From NCBI GenBank assembly GCA_041390125.1, contig JAWKQN010000008.1, positions 1 to 64,000 of the forward strand: a stretch of 64,000 nt of DNA, in the 5' to 3' direction. The notes beneath the pieces were generated by a model that made no database searches, had not been told where the DNA came from, and worked only from the letters and a program-made list of their open reading frames with translations. The translations under genes and the position numbers were made by a program. This document shows positions 16,982-24,532 of the stretch, piece after piece (within the stretch, counting starts at the first letter, position 1; each line of letters begins with the position of its first letter). This DNA comes from Gemmatimonadota bacterium (GTDB lineage Bacteria; Gemmatimonadota; Gemmatimonadetes; Longimicrobiales; Gaopeijiaceae).

Positions 16982-18729
16982 GCCGCCTCCACGGCCACGC
17001 CCGCGCGGGGCAGCTCGACGTCGAAGCGGGCTCCGGGGCCGTCCGTGCGATTGGTCGCGTCCAGCCGTCCCCCCGCGGCGCGCACGAGCCCTTCTGCCGT
17101 GAAGAGCCCGAGCCCCACGCCCCGCACGTCGGCCTTGGTCGTGAAGAAGGGGTCGAAGACCCGCGGCAGCACATTCGCGTCGATGCCCGGACCCGTGTCG
17201 AGGACCTGCACGCGCACGCGGTCCTCCACCGCCTCCACGCGCAGGTCGATGCGTCCGCCCTGTCGCATCGCCTCGCGAGCGTTGCGCACGAGGTTGAGCA
17301 GCACCTGCTTCAACGCGTCCGGCGCGATGGCGGCCCGTACGGTCTCGTCCCCGGAGACCTCGACGCGGACGCCGTCGCCCTCGTCGGCGGCGGTGCCGGC
17401 CAGGCGGGCCACGTGCCGGCAGACCTCCAGGGGGGCGCACTCCGAAGCCCCGTCGTCACGCGGGCGATCCAGGTCCATCATGCGCTCCGCGAGCTCGTGC
17501 ATGCGCAACAGCTCGTCGATGGCCAGGTCGGCGATCTCACGGGCCTCGGGGTCCTCCTGGACGCGGCGGCGCAACAGCTCCAGGCAATTGCGCACGGACG
17601 CGACCGGATTGCGGACCTCGTGGGCGAGCTGGGTGAGCAGCCGTCCCGCCGCCTCCCGCCGGTCGCGCTGGAGCAGCTCCGCCTGCAGCGCCACGAGGCG
17701 CTCCTGGCGATCCTCCAGCTCCCGGTTGGCGCGCTCGAGATCACGCAGGCGCGCGGCCAGCCGCTGCCGCATCACGTCGAACGCATCCGCGACGTGCGCC
17801 ACCTCGCTGACGCCCGCGCGCGCCAGTGGTGCGTCTAGATCGCCAGCAGCGACACGGTCGGCGGCGCGAGCGAGCGCGCGCACGGGTCCCGCCAGCCGCG
17901 CGGCGACCAGCATGCCGAGGAGCAGCGCCACCACCAGCGCCACCGCCATGCTCACCAGGGCCACCCGGCGCAGGTCGGGAACCACGGCGAGCTCGCGATC
18001 GAGATCGCGGAGGAACAGCACCGAGGCGGCACCGTCCGCGATCGGCGCGGACGCGAGGAGCCACCGGCGGCCGTCGCGTTCGATCCGGGACGCCTCGCCG
18101 GCGCCGATCGTGCGCGCGGCGTCCAGGAGGCCGCCCAGACCCGCTTCGTCGAGGGTGCTCGCCGCGGGAGCGCCGTCCCCATCCAGAACCACGACGTCGG
18201 CACGGGTGAGGCCGGACAGCGCCGCTGCCTCCGTGGCGTCGAAGGCGCTCACCACACCGGCCGCGCCCAGGAACCGTCCCTCCGCGTGCACCGGCGCCAG
18301 CGCCACCATGCGCACGCTGCCGGGTTCGGAGACCACGACGACCGGCATCTCGCCGGCACGTGTGCGCTCCACGAGCGTGGCGGCGGGTTGGGGCCCCAGC
18401 CGACTCCGGCCTTCGGAGTCCACCAGCACGGGGAGCTCCAACGCGCCGCGGGGCGCGTCCGCGGTCACGCGCGCGGCCTCCACGGTGTCCCCGGCCAGCA
18501 GGGCGGCCGCGAGCGCCGGCGTCGCCGCCACGTCCTTGGCGTGCATCATCCGCATGTCGGCGGACGAAGCCAGGCGGTCGGTCAGGAGCACGCGTGCGAG
18601 GGCGAGATCGGCGGCCGCCTTCTCCTCGAGCGCGGCGGCCAGTCGACGGTCCAGGGCCAACCCCACCGGCACCGAGCCGGCGAGCAGCACCGCGACGACC
18701 AGGAAGACGAGCGCACGGCCCAGCGACAC
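16978..18729 (-). CDS. Membrane sensor histidine kinase
   Basis: The product is 583 residues from a GTG start at 18729, chosen because GGAGG lies 9 bases upstream and the first residues lead straight into the first membrane helix (6-27). Then come a periplasmic sensing region (about 28-255) and a second helix (about 258-280). Next are a HAMP domain (AARLAGPVRALARAADRVAAGD), a coiled coil, the H-box LAHEVRNP with His370, and an ATPase domain with N-box Asn483 in LVRNAREAM, DTGPGI and GVGLGLF. It phosphorylates the co-transcribed NtrC-type regulator. The periplasmic domain has no motif I can link to a signal. Confidence 0.93.
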   Translation of the reverse strand: MSLGRALVFLVVAVLLAGSVPVGLALDRRLAAALEEKAAADLALARVLLTDRLASSADMRMMHAKDVAATPALAAALLAGDTVEAARVTADAPRGALELPVLVDSEGRSRLGPQPAATLVERTRAGEMPVVVVSEPGSVRMVALAPVHAEGRFLGAAGVVSAFDATEAAALSGLTRADVVVLDGDGAPAASTLDEAGLGGLLDAARTIGAGEASRIERDGRRWLLASAPIADGAASVLFLRDLDRELAVVPDLRRVALVSMAVALVVALLLGMLVAARLAGPVRALARAADRVAAGDLDAPLARAGVSEVAHVADAFDVMRQRLAARLRDLERANRELEDRQERLVALQAELLQRDRREAAGRLLTQLAHEVRNPVASVRNCLELLRRRVQEDPEAREIADLAIDELLRMHELAERMMDLDRPRDDGASECAPLEVCRHVARLAGTAADEGDGVRVEVSGDETVRAAIAPDALKQVLLNLVRNAREAMRQGGRIDLRVEAVEDRVRVQVLDTGPGIDANVLPRVFDPFFTTKADVRGVGLGLFTAEGLVRAAGGRLDATNRTDGPGARFDVELPRAGVAVEAA

Positions 18730-18773
18730 GTCGGCATTCCTCCAGGACCAGGGGACAGGCACGCGAGCATCCA

Positions 18774-18789
18774 AGCAGGCTGCGGGCCC
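18774..18789 (-). promoter_or_regulatory. Possible sigma-54 promoter of the kinase-regulator operon
   Basis: On the minus strand a GG at 18788-18787 and a GC at 18776-18775 are separated by exactly 10 bases, with GGGCCCG in place of TGGCACG and CTGCT in place of TTGCA. The invariant GG/GC pairs fit but flanking positions are weak. It would start transcription about 35 bases before the GTG. Confidence 0.3.
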
Positions 18790-18895
18790 GGATCGCGGCG
18801 GCGAGCACGGATTCCACAAACGCGCGCAGGTGCGCCATTTCCAGCGAATCCTCCCCGCAGCGCGCCGGTTCCTCGTCCGCGACGGCGCGGTGGGA

Positions 18896-18913
18896 AACGT
18901 TCCATGGAACGTT
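18896..18913. promoter_or_regulatory. Perfect 18-bp palindrome, probable operator
   Basis: AACGTTCCATGGAACGTT is identical to its reverse complement. It overlaps the first two bases of the TTGCAC -35 box of the rightward transcript and sits about 120 bases upstream of the sigma-54-like element of the kinase operon. That suits both a repressor operator for the first and an enhancer site for the second. The binding protein is unknown; the neighbouring NtrC-type regulator is the obvious candidate. Confidence 0.7.
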
Positions 18914-18940
18914 GCACCCCCCGTCGGATGTATCTAGGTT
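18912..18940 (+). promoter_or_regulatory. Sigma-70-type promoter of the structured transcript
   Basis: TTGCAC at 18912-18917 and TAGGTT at 18935-18940 are separated by 17 bases. Transcription would start near 18947, exactly where the first hairpin of the RNA begins. The operator palindrome overlaps the -35 box. Confidence 0.55.
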
Positions 18941-19050
18941 CGCATGGATCCGAAAGGATCAGGGCCGTTCCGGACGGAGCCCAGTGGCGACGACCGGACG
19001 GACCGCGGACGAAGAGAGTCCGCTGGTGCTCGGCCCGATGTTTCCCCGTT

Positions 19051-19065
19051 AAAAGGAGGTGATCC
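19051..19065 (+). promoter_or_regulatory. Exceptionally long Shine-Dalgarno sequence
   Basis: AAAAGGAGGTGATCC is complementary over about 14 bases to the usual 3' tail of bacterial 16S rRNA, far more than the 4-6 bases at other genes here. It ends one base before a TTG codon. Its TGATCC end can also pair with GGATCA at 18956-18961, which would open hairpin H1. Confidence 0.65.
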
Positions 19066-19066
19066 C

Positions 19067-19111
19067 TTGTCTAGTCCCAGTACACTGCCCACATCCGGCA
19101 CGGGCAAGTGA
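19067..19111 (+). CDS. Possible 14-residue leader peptide
   Basis: A TTG start placed 7 bases after AGGAGG opens a frame reading MSSPSTLPTSGTGK and ends at TGA 19111, whose bases fall in the 5' arm of hairpin H4. Codons such as AGT, TCT and ACA are unlike the GC-rich usage of neighbouring genes. It could be a real micropeptide, a translation-sensing leader, or a mere consequence of a ribosome-binding decoy. No homologue is recognised. Confidence 0.35.
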   Translation: MSSPSTLPTSGTGK

Positions 19112-19183
19112 TCGCCGCTCCGTAAGAGCTGAACGATCACGTCTGTTCCGACGGCGTGGTGATCACGCCGGGTGGGGCAGTCA

Positions 19184-19222
19184 GAGGCGCCGTCGGTACA
19201 GCCGACGGCGCCTCGTTCGTTT
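19184..19222 (+). terminator. Intrinsic terminator of the structured transcript
   Basis: A perfect 13-bp stem (GAGGCGCCGTCGG with CCGACGGCGCCTC) closes a 5-base loop and is followed by GTTCGTTT. The T-rich side is on the plus strand only, so it ends the rightward RNA. Confidence 0.85.
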
Positions 19223-19263
19223 CCGGGAGCCGGGCGGGATTCCGGCGGCCGGCCCGCGCACGC

Positions 19264-19845
19264 TCAGGCGCCGAACCAGGAGGGCGCCTCGCCGGGCTTC
19301 CACTTGATGTTGCACCCGAGGGCCGGGCGCTGGCGTTGGTCCGGGATCCGGCCCTCCAGGACGGCATCCGCGGCGATCCGGAGGTCGGCACCGGTCACCT
19401 CGACGTCCGACCCGGGGCGCGCATCATCGAACTGACCCCGGTAGACCAGACGCCGCTCGCGATCGAACAGGAAGAAGTCGGGCGTGCACGCCGCCTGATA
19501 CGCCTTGGCCACCCGCTGCGTCTCGTCCACCAGGTAGGGGAACGGGAAGCCGTGGATGCGTGCCTCCTCGGCCATGCGCTCCGGCGCATCGGCGGGCACC
19601 GTGTCGGCATCGTTGCTGTTGATGGCCACGATGGCCAGACCACGCTCCCCGTATTCACGCGCGAAGCGCACGAATCCCTCGCGCACGTGCTTCACGAACG
19701 GGCAGTGGTTGCACCAGAACACGACGAGCAACCCGGGCGCGTCGGCGAAGTCCCGGTCGGAGACCTTCCGGCCCGACGGATCGGGGAGCACGAAGCTCGG
19801 GGCGACCGACCCGAGCGGAACCATCATGGAAGGCGTGCGAACCAT
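19264..19845 (-). CDS. Thioredoxin-fold redoxin (AhpC/TSA-like)
   Basis: The product is 193 residues with no signal peptide. After SVAPSFVLPDPSGRKVSDRDF comes the redox motif WCNHCPFVKHV (Cys45, Cys48), then AIVAINSNDADTVPADAPERM and CTPDFFLFDRERRLVYRGQFDD, the pattern of the cytoplasmic thioredoxin-family proteins related to peroxiredoxins. It probably reduces or senses thiol oxidants. GGAG precedes the ATG at 19845. It is divergent from the BtuF-like gene. A CNHC pair in place of WCGPC is normal for this subgroup. Confidence 0.9.
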   Translation of the reverse strand: MVRTPSMMVPLGSVAPSFVLPDPSGRKVSDRDFADAPGLLVVFWCNHCPFVKHVREGFVRFAREYGERGLAIVAINSNDADTVPADAPERMAEEARIHGFPFPYLVDETQRVAKAYQAACTPDFFLFDRERRLVYRGQFDDARPGSDVEVTGADLRIAADAVLEGRIPDQRQRPALGCNIKWKPGEAPSWFGA

Positions 19846-19972
19846 CGAAGCACTCCGGTCTGAGGGGCCGGGCGCCGCACACGCCGGCACGGCCCTCCCC
19901 GGCCGGGGTAGGGACAGATCCTGTTGGCCTACCCGTCCGCGGCGGGCGGGTGCCGCGACCTGCTGAAGATCC

Positions 19973-20782
19973 GTGCCGATGCGCATCGTCTCCCTGGCCT
20001 GCTCCAACACCGAGATCCTGTGGGGTCTGGAGTGCCTCCACCACCTGGTGGGCGTCGACTCCAACTCGGACTTCCCGTCCGAGGTGCTGGACGGCCTGCC
20101 GCGCCTCGGCCAGGACCTCGAGATCGACATCGACGCGGTCGCCGCGCTCGAGCCCGACCTGGTGCTCGCCACGCTCACGGTGCCCGGCCACGAGACGGTG
20201 ATCGAGGGGCTGGAGGCACGCGGGCTGCCGTTCGTGGCGCCCGCGCCGGAGTCGCTCGCGGACGTCTACACGGACATCCAGGCGCTCGCGGAGCGCCTGG
20301 GCGTGCCCGAGCGCGGCCGCGCGCTCGTACGGCGGATGCAGGCGGAGATCGGACCCGTCACGCCGCCCGCGGCGGACGCGCCGCGGATCCTCGTGCAGTG
20401 GTGGCCGAAGCCCGTGATCGCCCCGGGCCGTCAGAGCTGGACCACGGACGTCCTGCATGCCGCCGGCGGGCGAGGCCTCCTGGACGACGAGGACCTGAAG
20501 AGCCGCCCGATCCCGGACGACGAGGTCGCCGCGCTCGATCCCGACGCCATCGTGCTGTCGTGGTGCGGCGTCGAGCCGGCGAAGTACCGGCCCGACGTGG
20601 TCCGGAACAACCCCGTGTTCGCGGACGTCAAGGCCGTGCGCACCGGTCAGGTGCACTGCGTCCCCGAGGCCTTCCTGGGGCGTCCGGGTCCTCGTCTGGT
20701 GGACGGGGTGCGCGCGCTCCGCCACGTGGTGGCGCAGGCCCGCCCGCTCAGCGCTGCAGCGGACGGCCCGCGTACCCGGTGA
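19973..20782 (+). CDS. BtuF-like cobalamin/metal-binding protein without signal peptide
   Basis: The product is 269 residues starting at GTG 19973 (ATG 19979 is an alternative). It has the two-lobed periplasmic-binding fold of the BtuF/FecB type: MRIVSLACSNTEILWGLECLHHLVGVDSNSDFP, LEPDLVLATLTVPG, ADVYTDIQALAERLG, and AALDPDAIVLSWCG. There is no signal peptide, so unlike true BtuF it should stay in the cytoplasm. No BtuC/D genes are near. Its 3' end overlaps the convergent lipocalin-like gene by 35 bases. Ligand uncertain: cobalamin or another chelated metal. Confidence 0.8.
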   Translation: MPMRIVSLACSNTEILWGLECLHHLVGVDSNSDFPSEVLDGLPRLGQDLEIDIDAVAALEPDLVLATLTVPGHETVIEGLEARGLPFVAPAPESLADVYTDIQALAERLGVPERGRALVRRMQAEIGPVTPPAADAPRILVQWWPKPVIAPGRQSWTTDVLHAAGGRGLLDDEDLKSRPIPDDEVAALDPDAIVLSWCGVEPAKYRPDVVRNNPVFADVKAVRTGQVHCVPEAFLGRPGPRLVDGVRALRHVVAQARPLSAAADGPRTR

Positions 20783-21974
20783 GCTCGACGTAGCCCCGGC
20801 CGCTGCGGCCGGCGGCGTCCTCGACGGCCACGGCGCCCTCCCAGTAGCGGAAGGCGTGACGCAGCTCCTGGTCCGCGAGCAGCGGCCGGACCGTCACGTC
20901 CACGTCCGCGCTCGCGATGCGGATGCGCCAACCGGCGGGGTAGACCGCACCGTCCGGGCTCTCCCACCGCTCCAGCACGTCGAGGGTGACGTCCCCGGGC
21001 GCCACGGCGCGGCTGCCTCCGTCCGGTGCCACCAGCGTGCCGTCCACACGCGGGGGCCCGCCGCGCGCGCGGAGCTCGAAGAGCATGAGATCCCGCCCGT
21101 CCGGCAGGTGCAACGCGAACCAGTCCCACCCCTCCTGGTCGTCGGAGAGGACGCTCGTGCTCCATTCGCGGTCCATCCAGGCGACGCCGTCGACCGCGAG
21201 GAGACCCCGCGGCGTGCGGATGCGCCCGCGCACGGGCATGCGCGTGAAGCTGTAGTAGTAGGAGGCCTGTCCGGGCGCGTCGCCCTTGCGGCTGAGACCG
21301 TCCTCCCCCTGCAGCACGAGCGGACGGCCCTGCTCCAGGGTCAGGTCGATGTCGACGCTGTCGGTGGTCGCGCGCAGCGCGAGGGGGAAGACGCCGCCGG
21401 CGCCAGGCCCCGTCGCCTGCACCGAACTCAGGGTCCAATCGTCCAGCCACACGCGGAAGCGGGGGGTCGCCTCGGCGCCTGCGATCCCGGCGGCGCCGCG
21501 ACCGAATCGCTCCCAGGACCGGAAGCGTCCGGCGGCCACGTCCGCCAGCGCCAGGTGCGCCATGTACGCCTGGCGCGTGGCCCACGGGGACGCACCGGGG
21601 ATCTCGTCTCCACCCGGTGGCGCCAGCGCGGACCGGAACAGCGTGAACTGCAGACCCAGCTCCTCGCCGGCGTCCGTGCGCAGGTTGGCGGTGACATACC
21701 ACCACTCCGTGCGGAAGTCCGGGTGCGGTCCGTGATCCTCGGGAAAGCGGAAGGGCCGAGGCTCGAGGGCTCGCTGGAAGCCCGAATCGGGCACGCCCGC
21801 GAGACTGGTGGCGGGATCGAGCCGCGGGGGTCCCTCGACCGGCGCGTCGGGCGCGCACGCCGTCAGCGTCACGAGCGCCACGCAGGCACCACGGGCCACG
21901 CGACCGCGCTGCGCCAGGCCGGCGCCGCGCGTTCGCCGACGCCCGTCCTCCCGATGCCCGGGAACGCTGCTCAT
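20748..21974 (-). CDS. Lipocalin-like CrtC/AttH family lipoprotein
   Basis: The product is 408 residues with a lipobox ending at Cys40 (VALVTLTAC). The EWWYVTANL motif at 90-98, then MAHLALADVAAGRF, YYYSFTRMPVRGRI and WMDREWSTSVLSDDQEGWDWFALHL are landmarks of the carotenoid 1,2-hydratase/AttH superfamily. It is last in the operon, its ATG overlapping the permease stop by 4 bases. The same order (ATPase, FtsX-type permease, AttH) is known from attachment-related att genes. It is more likely a lipid-binding partner of the ABC exporter than a carotenoid enzyme. Confidence 0.88.
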   Translation of the reverse strand: MSSVPGHREDGRRRTRGAGLAQRGRVARGACVALVTLTACAPDAPVEGPPRLDPATSLAGVPDSGFQRALEPRPFRFPEDHGPHPDFRTEWWYVTANLRTDAGEELGLQFTLFRSALAPPGGDEIPGASPWATRQAYMAHLALADVAAGRFRSWERFGRGAAGIAGAEATPRFRVWLDDWTLSSVQATGPGAGGVFPLALRATTDSVDIDLTLEQGRPLVLQGEDGLSRKGDAPGQASYYYSFTRMPVRGRIRTPRGLLAVDGVAWMDREWSTSVLSDDQEGWDWFALHLPDGRDLMLFELRARGGPPRVDGTLVAPDGGSRAVAPGDVTLDVLERWESPDGAVYPAGWRIRIASADVDVTVRPLLADQELRHAFRYWEGAVAVEDAAGRSGRGYVELTGYAGRPLQR

Positions 21975-24508
21975 TCGTTGCGCAGCGCGACGGCCGGTGA
22001 GGTGCGCCCCATGCGCCAGGCCGGCACGATGCCGGCCAGGAGCGCACCCACGAGGGACAGCACGACGGCCTGCACCAGCACGGACCACGGCACGTACGTC
22101 TGCAGGGTCCACCCGAACGAGCGCTTGTTGATGACGTCGATCATGATGCGCGCCAGCACCAGCCCGGCCGGGACGGCCAGCACACCGGCGACGAGCCCGA
22201 CCAGCCCGGTCTCCAGCGTCACCAGGCCCCACAGCCCGCCGGGCGTGACGCCCTGGGCGCGCAGGACGGCGTGCTCGCGCGCCCGTTCGAGCTCGAGGGC
22301 CAGGAGCGCGCCCAGCACGCCGATGAAGGCCACGCCCAGCGCCAGGAGGCGCAGCACCGCGGTCACCGCGAACGTTCGGTCGAACACCTCCAGGGAGGCC
22401 GCGCGCAGCGTGCGATTGGAGCGCACGAGCGCCTCCTCGGCGCCGGGAAGCCCGCGCACGCGCTCCACGAGGGTCTCGGCGTCCACCGCGGCGTCCGCGA
22501 AGAGCCCGAGCGACGTCACGCGGCGGTCCGGCCAGAAGCGATCGAACGTCGTACGCGCCATCATCACCGTCCCGAGCTCGGATCCGTACTCGTAGAACAC
22601 CCCGGCCAGCACAAAGGCCCGCAGACCGGACGGCGTCGGCAGGCGCACGGAGTCGCCGGGCGCCAGGCCATGCCGGTACGCGAACGGCTCGGAGACGATC
22701 ACGGCGCCATCCTCACGGAACGCACGCAGGACGTCCGGTGCGTCGGCCGACAGGAAGCGGAACGCCCGTTCCCCGGGCGGCGCCAGATCGAGCGCGACGA
22801 GGCGGGTGAGCCCGTACGCGGACTCGAACTCGAGTCCGCGATAGGTGGAGAGCGCGGCCAGGCCCGGGAGCGCGCGCACGCCGTCCACGAACGCCGGCGG
22901 CAGCGCACCCTGCGCGCGCGACGCCAGCACAGACGGAGGGGAGATGTAGACGTCCGCCTGGAGCGTCTGATCCAGCCAGCGGGCCACGGTGTCGCGGAAG
23001 CTGGCGATCATGACGCCGAGGCCCACCGTGACCGACACCGCCACGACGAGCGCCGCGATGGCGGGACCCGTGCGGCTGAGCGCGCCGGTGACGCCGCCCG
23101 CGGCCAACCGGCCGAGGGGGCCCAACGCGGCCCCGAGCAGCGGACGCACGAGCGTGACCAGCATCGTGGCGCCCCAGGGAGCCACGAGCGCGAAGCCCAT
23201 CACCACGAAGAAGAGCCCGCCGAAGCTGGGCAGCAGATCCCCCCAACGCGGCACCAGGAGCGCCGCACCCACCGCGAGGCACGCGCCACCGACCCAGGCG
23301 CCGCGCCGCACGAAGGAGCGCGCTCGGCTCTCCAGCTCCGAGCGCAACGTGGCGATGCGGGGCGGCGCCGAGACCGCCTCGCGCAGCGGCGGCAGCGCGG
23401 CCAGGACGGTGGCCCCGACGCCCAACACGGCCGCGCGCGCCAGCAGCGCCGGATCGACGCCCAGCCCCTGCGCGGTCACCACCAGGTAGAGGTCGTTGAT
23501 GGTCTGGGTGACGAGCCGCACCAGGCCTCGTCCCAGCAGTGTGCCGAGCAGCAGTCCCAGGCCCGTGCCGACCGCCCCCAGCAGCACGGTCTCCACCAAG
23601 AGGAGCCGTCCCACCTCCGCGCGCGTGACGCCCAGCGCGCGCAGCATGCCCATGAGGTCGCGCCGCTGCACGACGGAGAACGTGAGCGTGTTGTAGATCA
23701 GGAACATCCCGAACAGCAGGGCCAGCAGGCTGAGCGCGGTGAGGTTCAGGTCGAACGCGCGTGTCATCTCCGCCAGGGTCTGCGCGCGCGCACCGGTCGT
23801 CCCCACGGTCGCATCCGGCGGGAGCACCGCGTCCAGGCGGGTACGCAGGAGCGCTTCGTCCGCCGGGGCCTCCGGCAGGATCAGGTCGATGCGCGTCAGA
23901 CCCGTCTCCCCGAGCAGGGCCTGCGCGGTGGCGATGTCCACCACCAGCACGTCCCGGGTGCCCTCCTGCGCGAGCGCGCCGTCCGGCCGGAACGTCCGCA
24001 CCACGGTCAGACTCGCCCGTCCGGTCGGGGTGTCCACCGCGAGCGGGTCGCCCACGCCCACCCCGGCCTCCGCCGCCGCGTCCTGCGAGAGCGCCACGGT
24101 CGTTCCCAGCAGCGGCCGCGTCGCTCCCCCGTCCACGGGGGCCGTGAAGCCGCGGAACGGGCCTTCGGAGAAGGGATCGATGCCGAGCAGCCGGAGCGGC
24201 CGACCCGGCAGCGCCGGGGCGCGCACGAAGCCTTCGACCAGCGGGGCCGCGCGCTCCGGCCCCACCGCCCGCCGCACCGCGGCGAAGACCGTATCGGGCA
24301 GCCCGCCGGCGCCCCCCGTGACCTGATGGGTGGTGCGGCCCGCCACGGTCTCGGTGGAGGTGCGGAACGCGGCGCGTGAGCTCTCGATGGCCAGGTCGAT
24401 GGACAGCGTGACCGCCACCCCCAACGCGACGCCGAGCACGGCCAGCACGAGCTGCCCGGGATGACGCAGCAGCCAGCGGGCCCAGGCCCGGGTCAGGACG
24501 GAAGACAT
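21971..24508 (-). CDS. FtsX-family ABC transporter permease (YbbP/AttFG-type, two modules)
   Basis: The product is 845 residues with two FtsX cores, one around 255-385 (LLALLFGMFLIYNTLTFSVVQRRDLMGMLRALG) and one around 715-835, plus extra helices at about 410-490. MacB-type periplasmic domains lie between the first and second helices of each half. About ten membrane helices and this length match YbbP-like exporters, which move lipids or lipoproteins across or out of the inner membrane. It lies 24 bases after the ATPase gene and overlaps the AttH-like gene. Confidence 0.92.
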   Translation of the reverse strand: MSSVLTRAWARWLLRHPGQLVLAVLGVALGVAVTLSIDLAIESSRAAFRTSTETVAGRTTHQVTGGAGGLPDTVFAAVRRAVGPERAAPLVEGFVRAPALPGRPLRLLGIDPFSEGPFRGFTAPVDGGATRPLLGTTVALSQDAAAEAGVGVGDPLAVDTPTGRASLTVVRTFRPDGALAQEGTRDVLVVDIATAQALLGETGLTRIDLILPEAPADEALLRTRLDAVLPPDATVGTTGARAQTLAEMTRAFDLNLTALSLLALLFGMFLIYNTLTFSVVQRRDLMGMLRALGVTRAEVGRLLLVETVLLGAVGTGLGLLLGTLLGRGLVRLVTQTINDLYLVVTAQGLGVDPALLARAAVLGVGATVLAALPPLREAVSAPPRIATLRSELESRARSFVRRGAWVGGACLAVGAALLVPRWGDLLPSFGGLFFVVMGFALVAPWGATMLVTLVRPLLGAALGPLGRLAAGGVTGALSRTGPAIAALVVAVSVTVGLGVMIASFRDTVARWLDQTLQADVYISPPSVLASRAQGALPPAFVDGVRALPGLAALSTYRGLEFESAYGLTRLVALDLAPPGERAFRFLSADAPDVLRAFREDGAVIVSEPFAYRHGLAPGDSVRLPTPSGLRAFVLAGVFYEYGSELGTVMMARTTFDRFWPDRRVTSLGLFADAAVDAETLVERVRGLPGAEEALVRSNRTLRAASLEVFDRTFAVTAVLRLLALGVAFIGVLGALLALELERAREHAVLRAQGVTPGGLWGLVTLETGLVGLVAGVLAVPAGLVLARIMIDVINKRSFGWTLQTYVPWSVLVQAVVLSLVGALLAGIVPAWRMGRTSPAVALRNE

Positions 24509-24532
24509 GTCAGGACGCTTCGGCGCGGCCGC

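Larger units (their letters stand above)
18947..19222 (+). ncRNA. Isolated structured transcript with terminator, candidate new RNA
   Basis: The stretch of about 276 bases carries six stem-loops in a row. H1 is GATCC-GAAA-GGATC (18947-18960). H2 is GGG/CCC plus CCGT/ACGG (18962-18982). H3 is ACCGCGGAC with GTCCGC(T)GGT (19002-19027). H4 is GTGATCG/CGATCAC with an inner GCTC/GAGC (19108-19140). H5 is CGGCGTG/CACGCCG (19152-19170). The last is a terminator (19184-19222). Between H3 and H4 lies an extended ribosome-binding sequence and a tiny TTG reading frame. No normal gene fits, and flanking genes face away from it or end toward it. It matches none of the RNAs I know by motif (6S, tmRNA, SRP, RNase P, common riboswitches). 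Confidence 0.6.

Noticed and set aside
19051..19066. The 3' end of a 16S rRNA gene on the minus strand
   Set aside because: GGATCACCTCCTTTT matches the 16S tail, but the bases before it do not continue into the conserved helix 45 sequence, so it is only complementarity.
19059..19307. An 82-residue frame across the structured RNA
   Set aside because: Its GTG lies inside the ribosome-binding sequence, the product is Arg-rich, and it reads through the terminator hairpin.
19846..19972. Cobalamin riboswitch before the BtuF-like gene
   Set aside because: The gap is only 127 bases and has no B12-box-like GCCACTG element.
20748..21974. Carotenoid 1,2-hydratase (CrtC) as an enzyme call
   Set aside because: The family is shared, but the operon with an ATPase and FtsX-type permease and the lipobox fit the AttH-type lipoprotein better; the carotenoid genes are 35 kb away.
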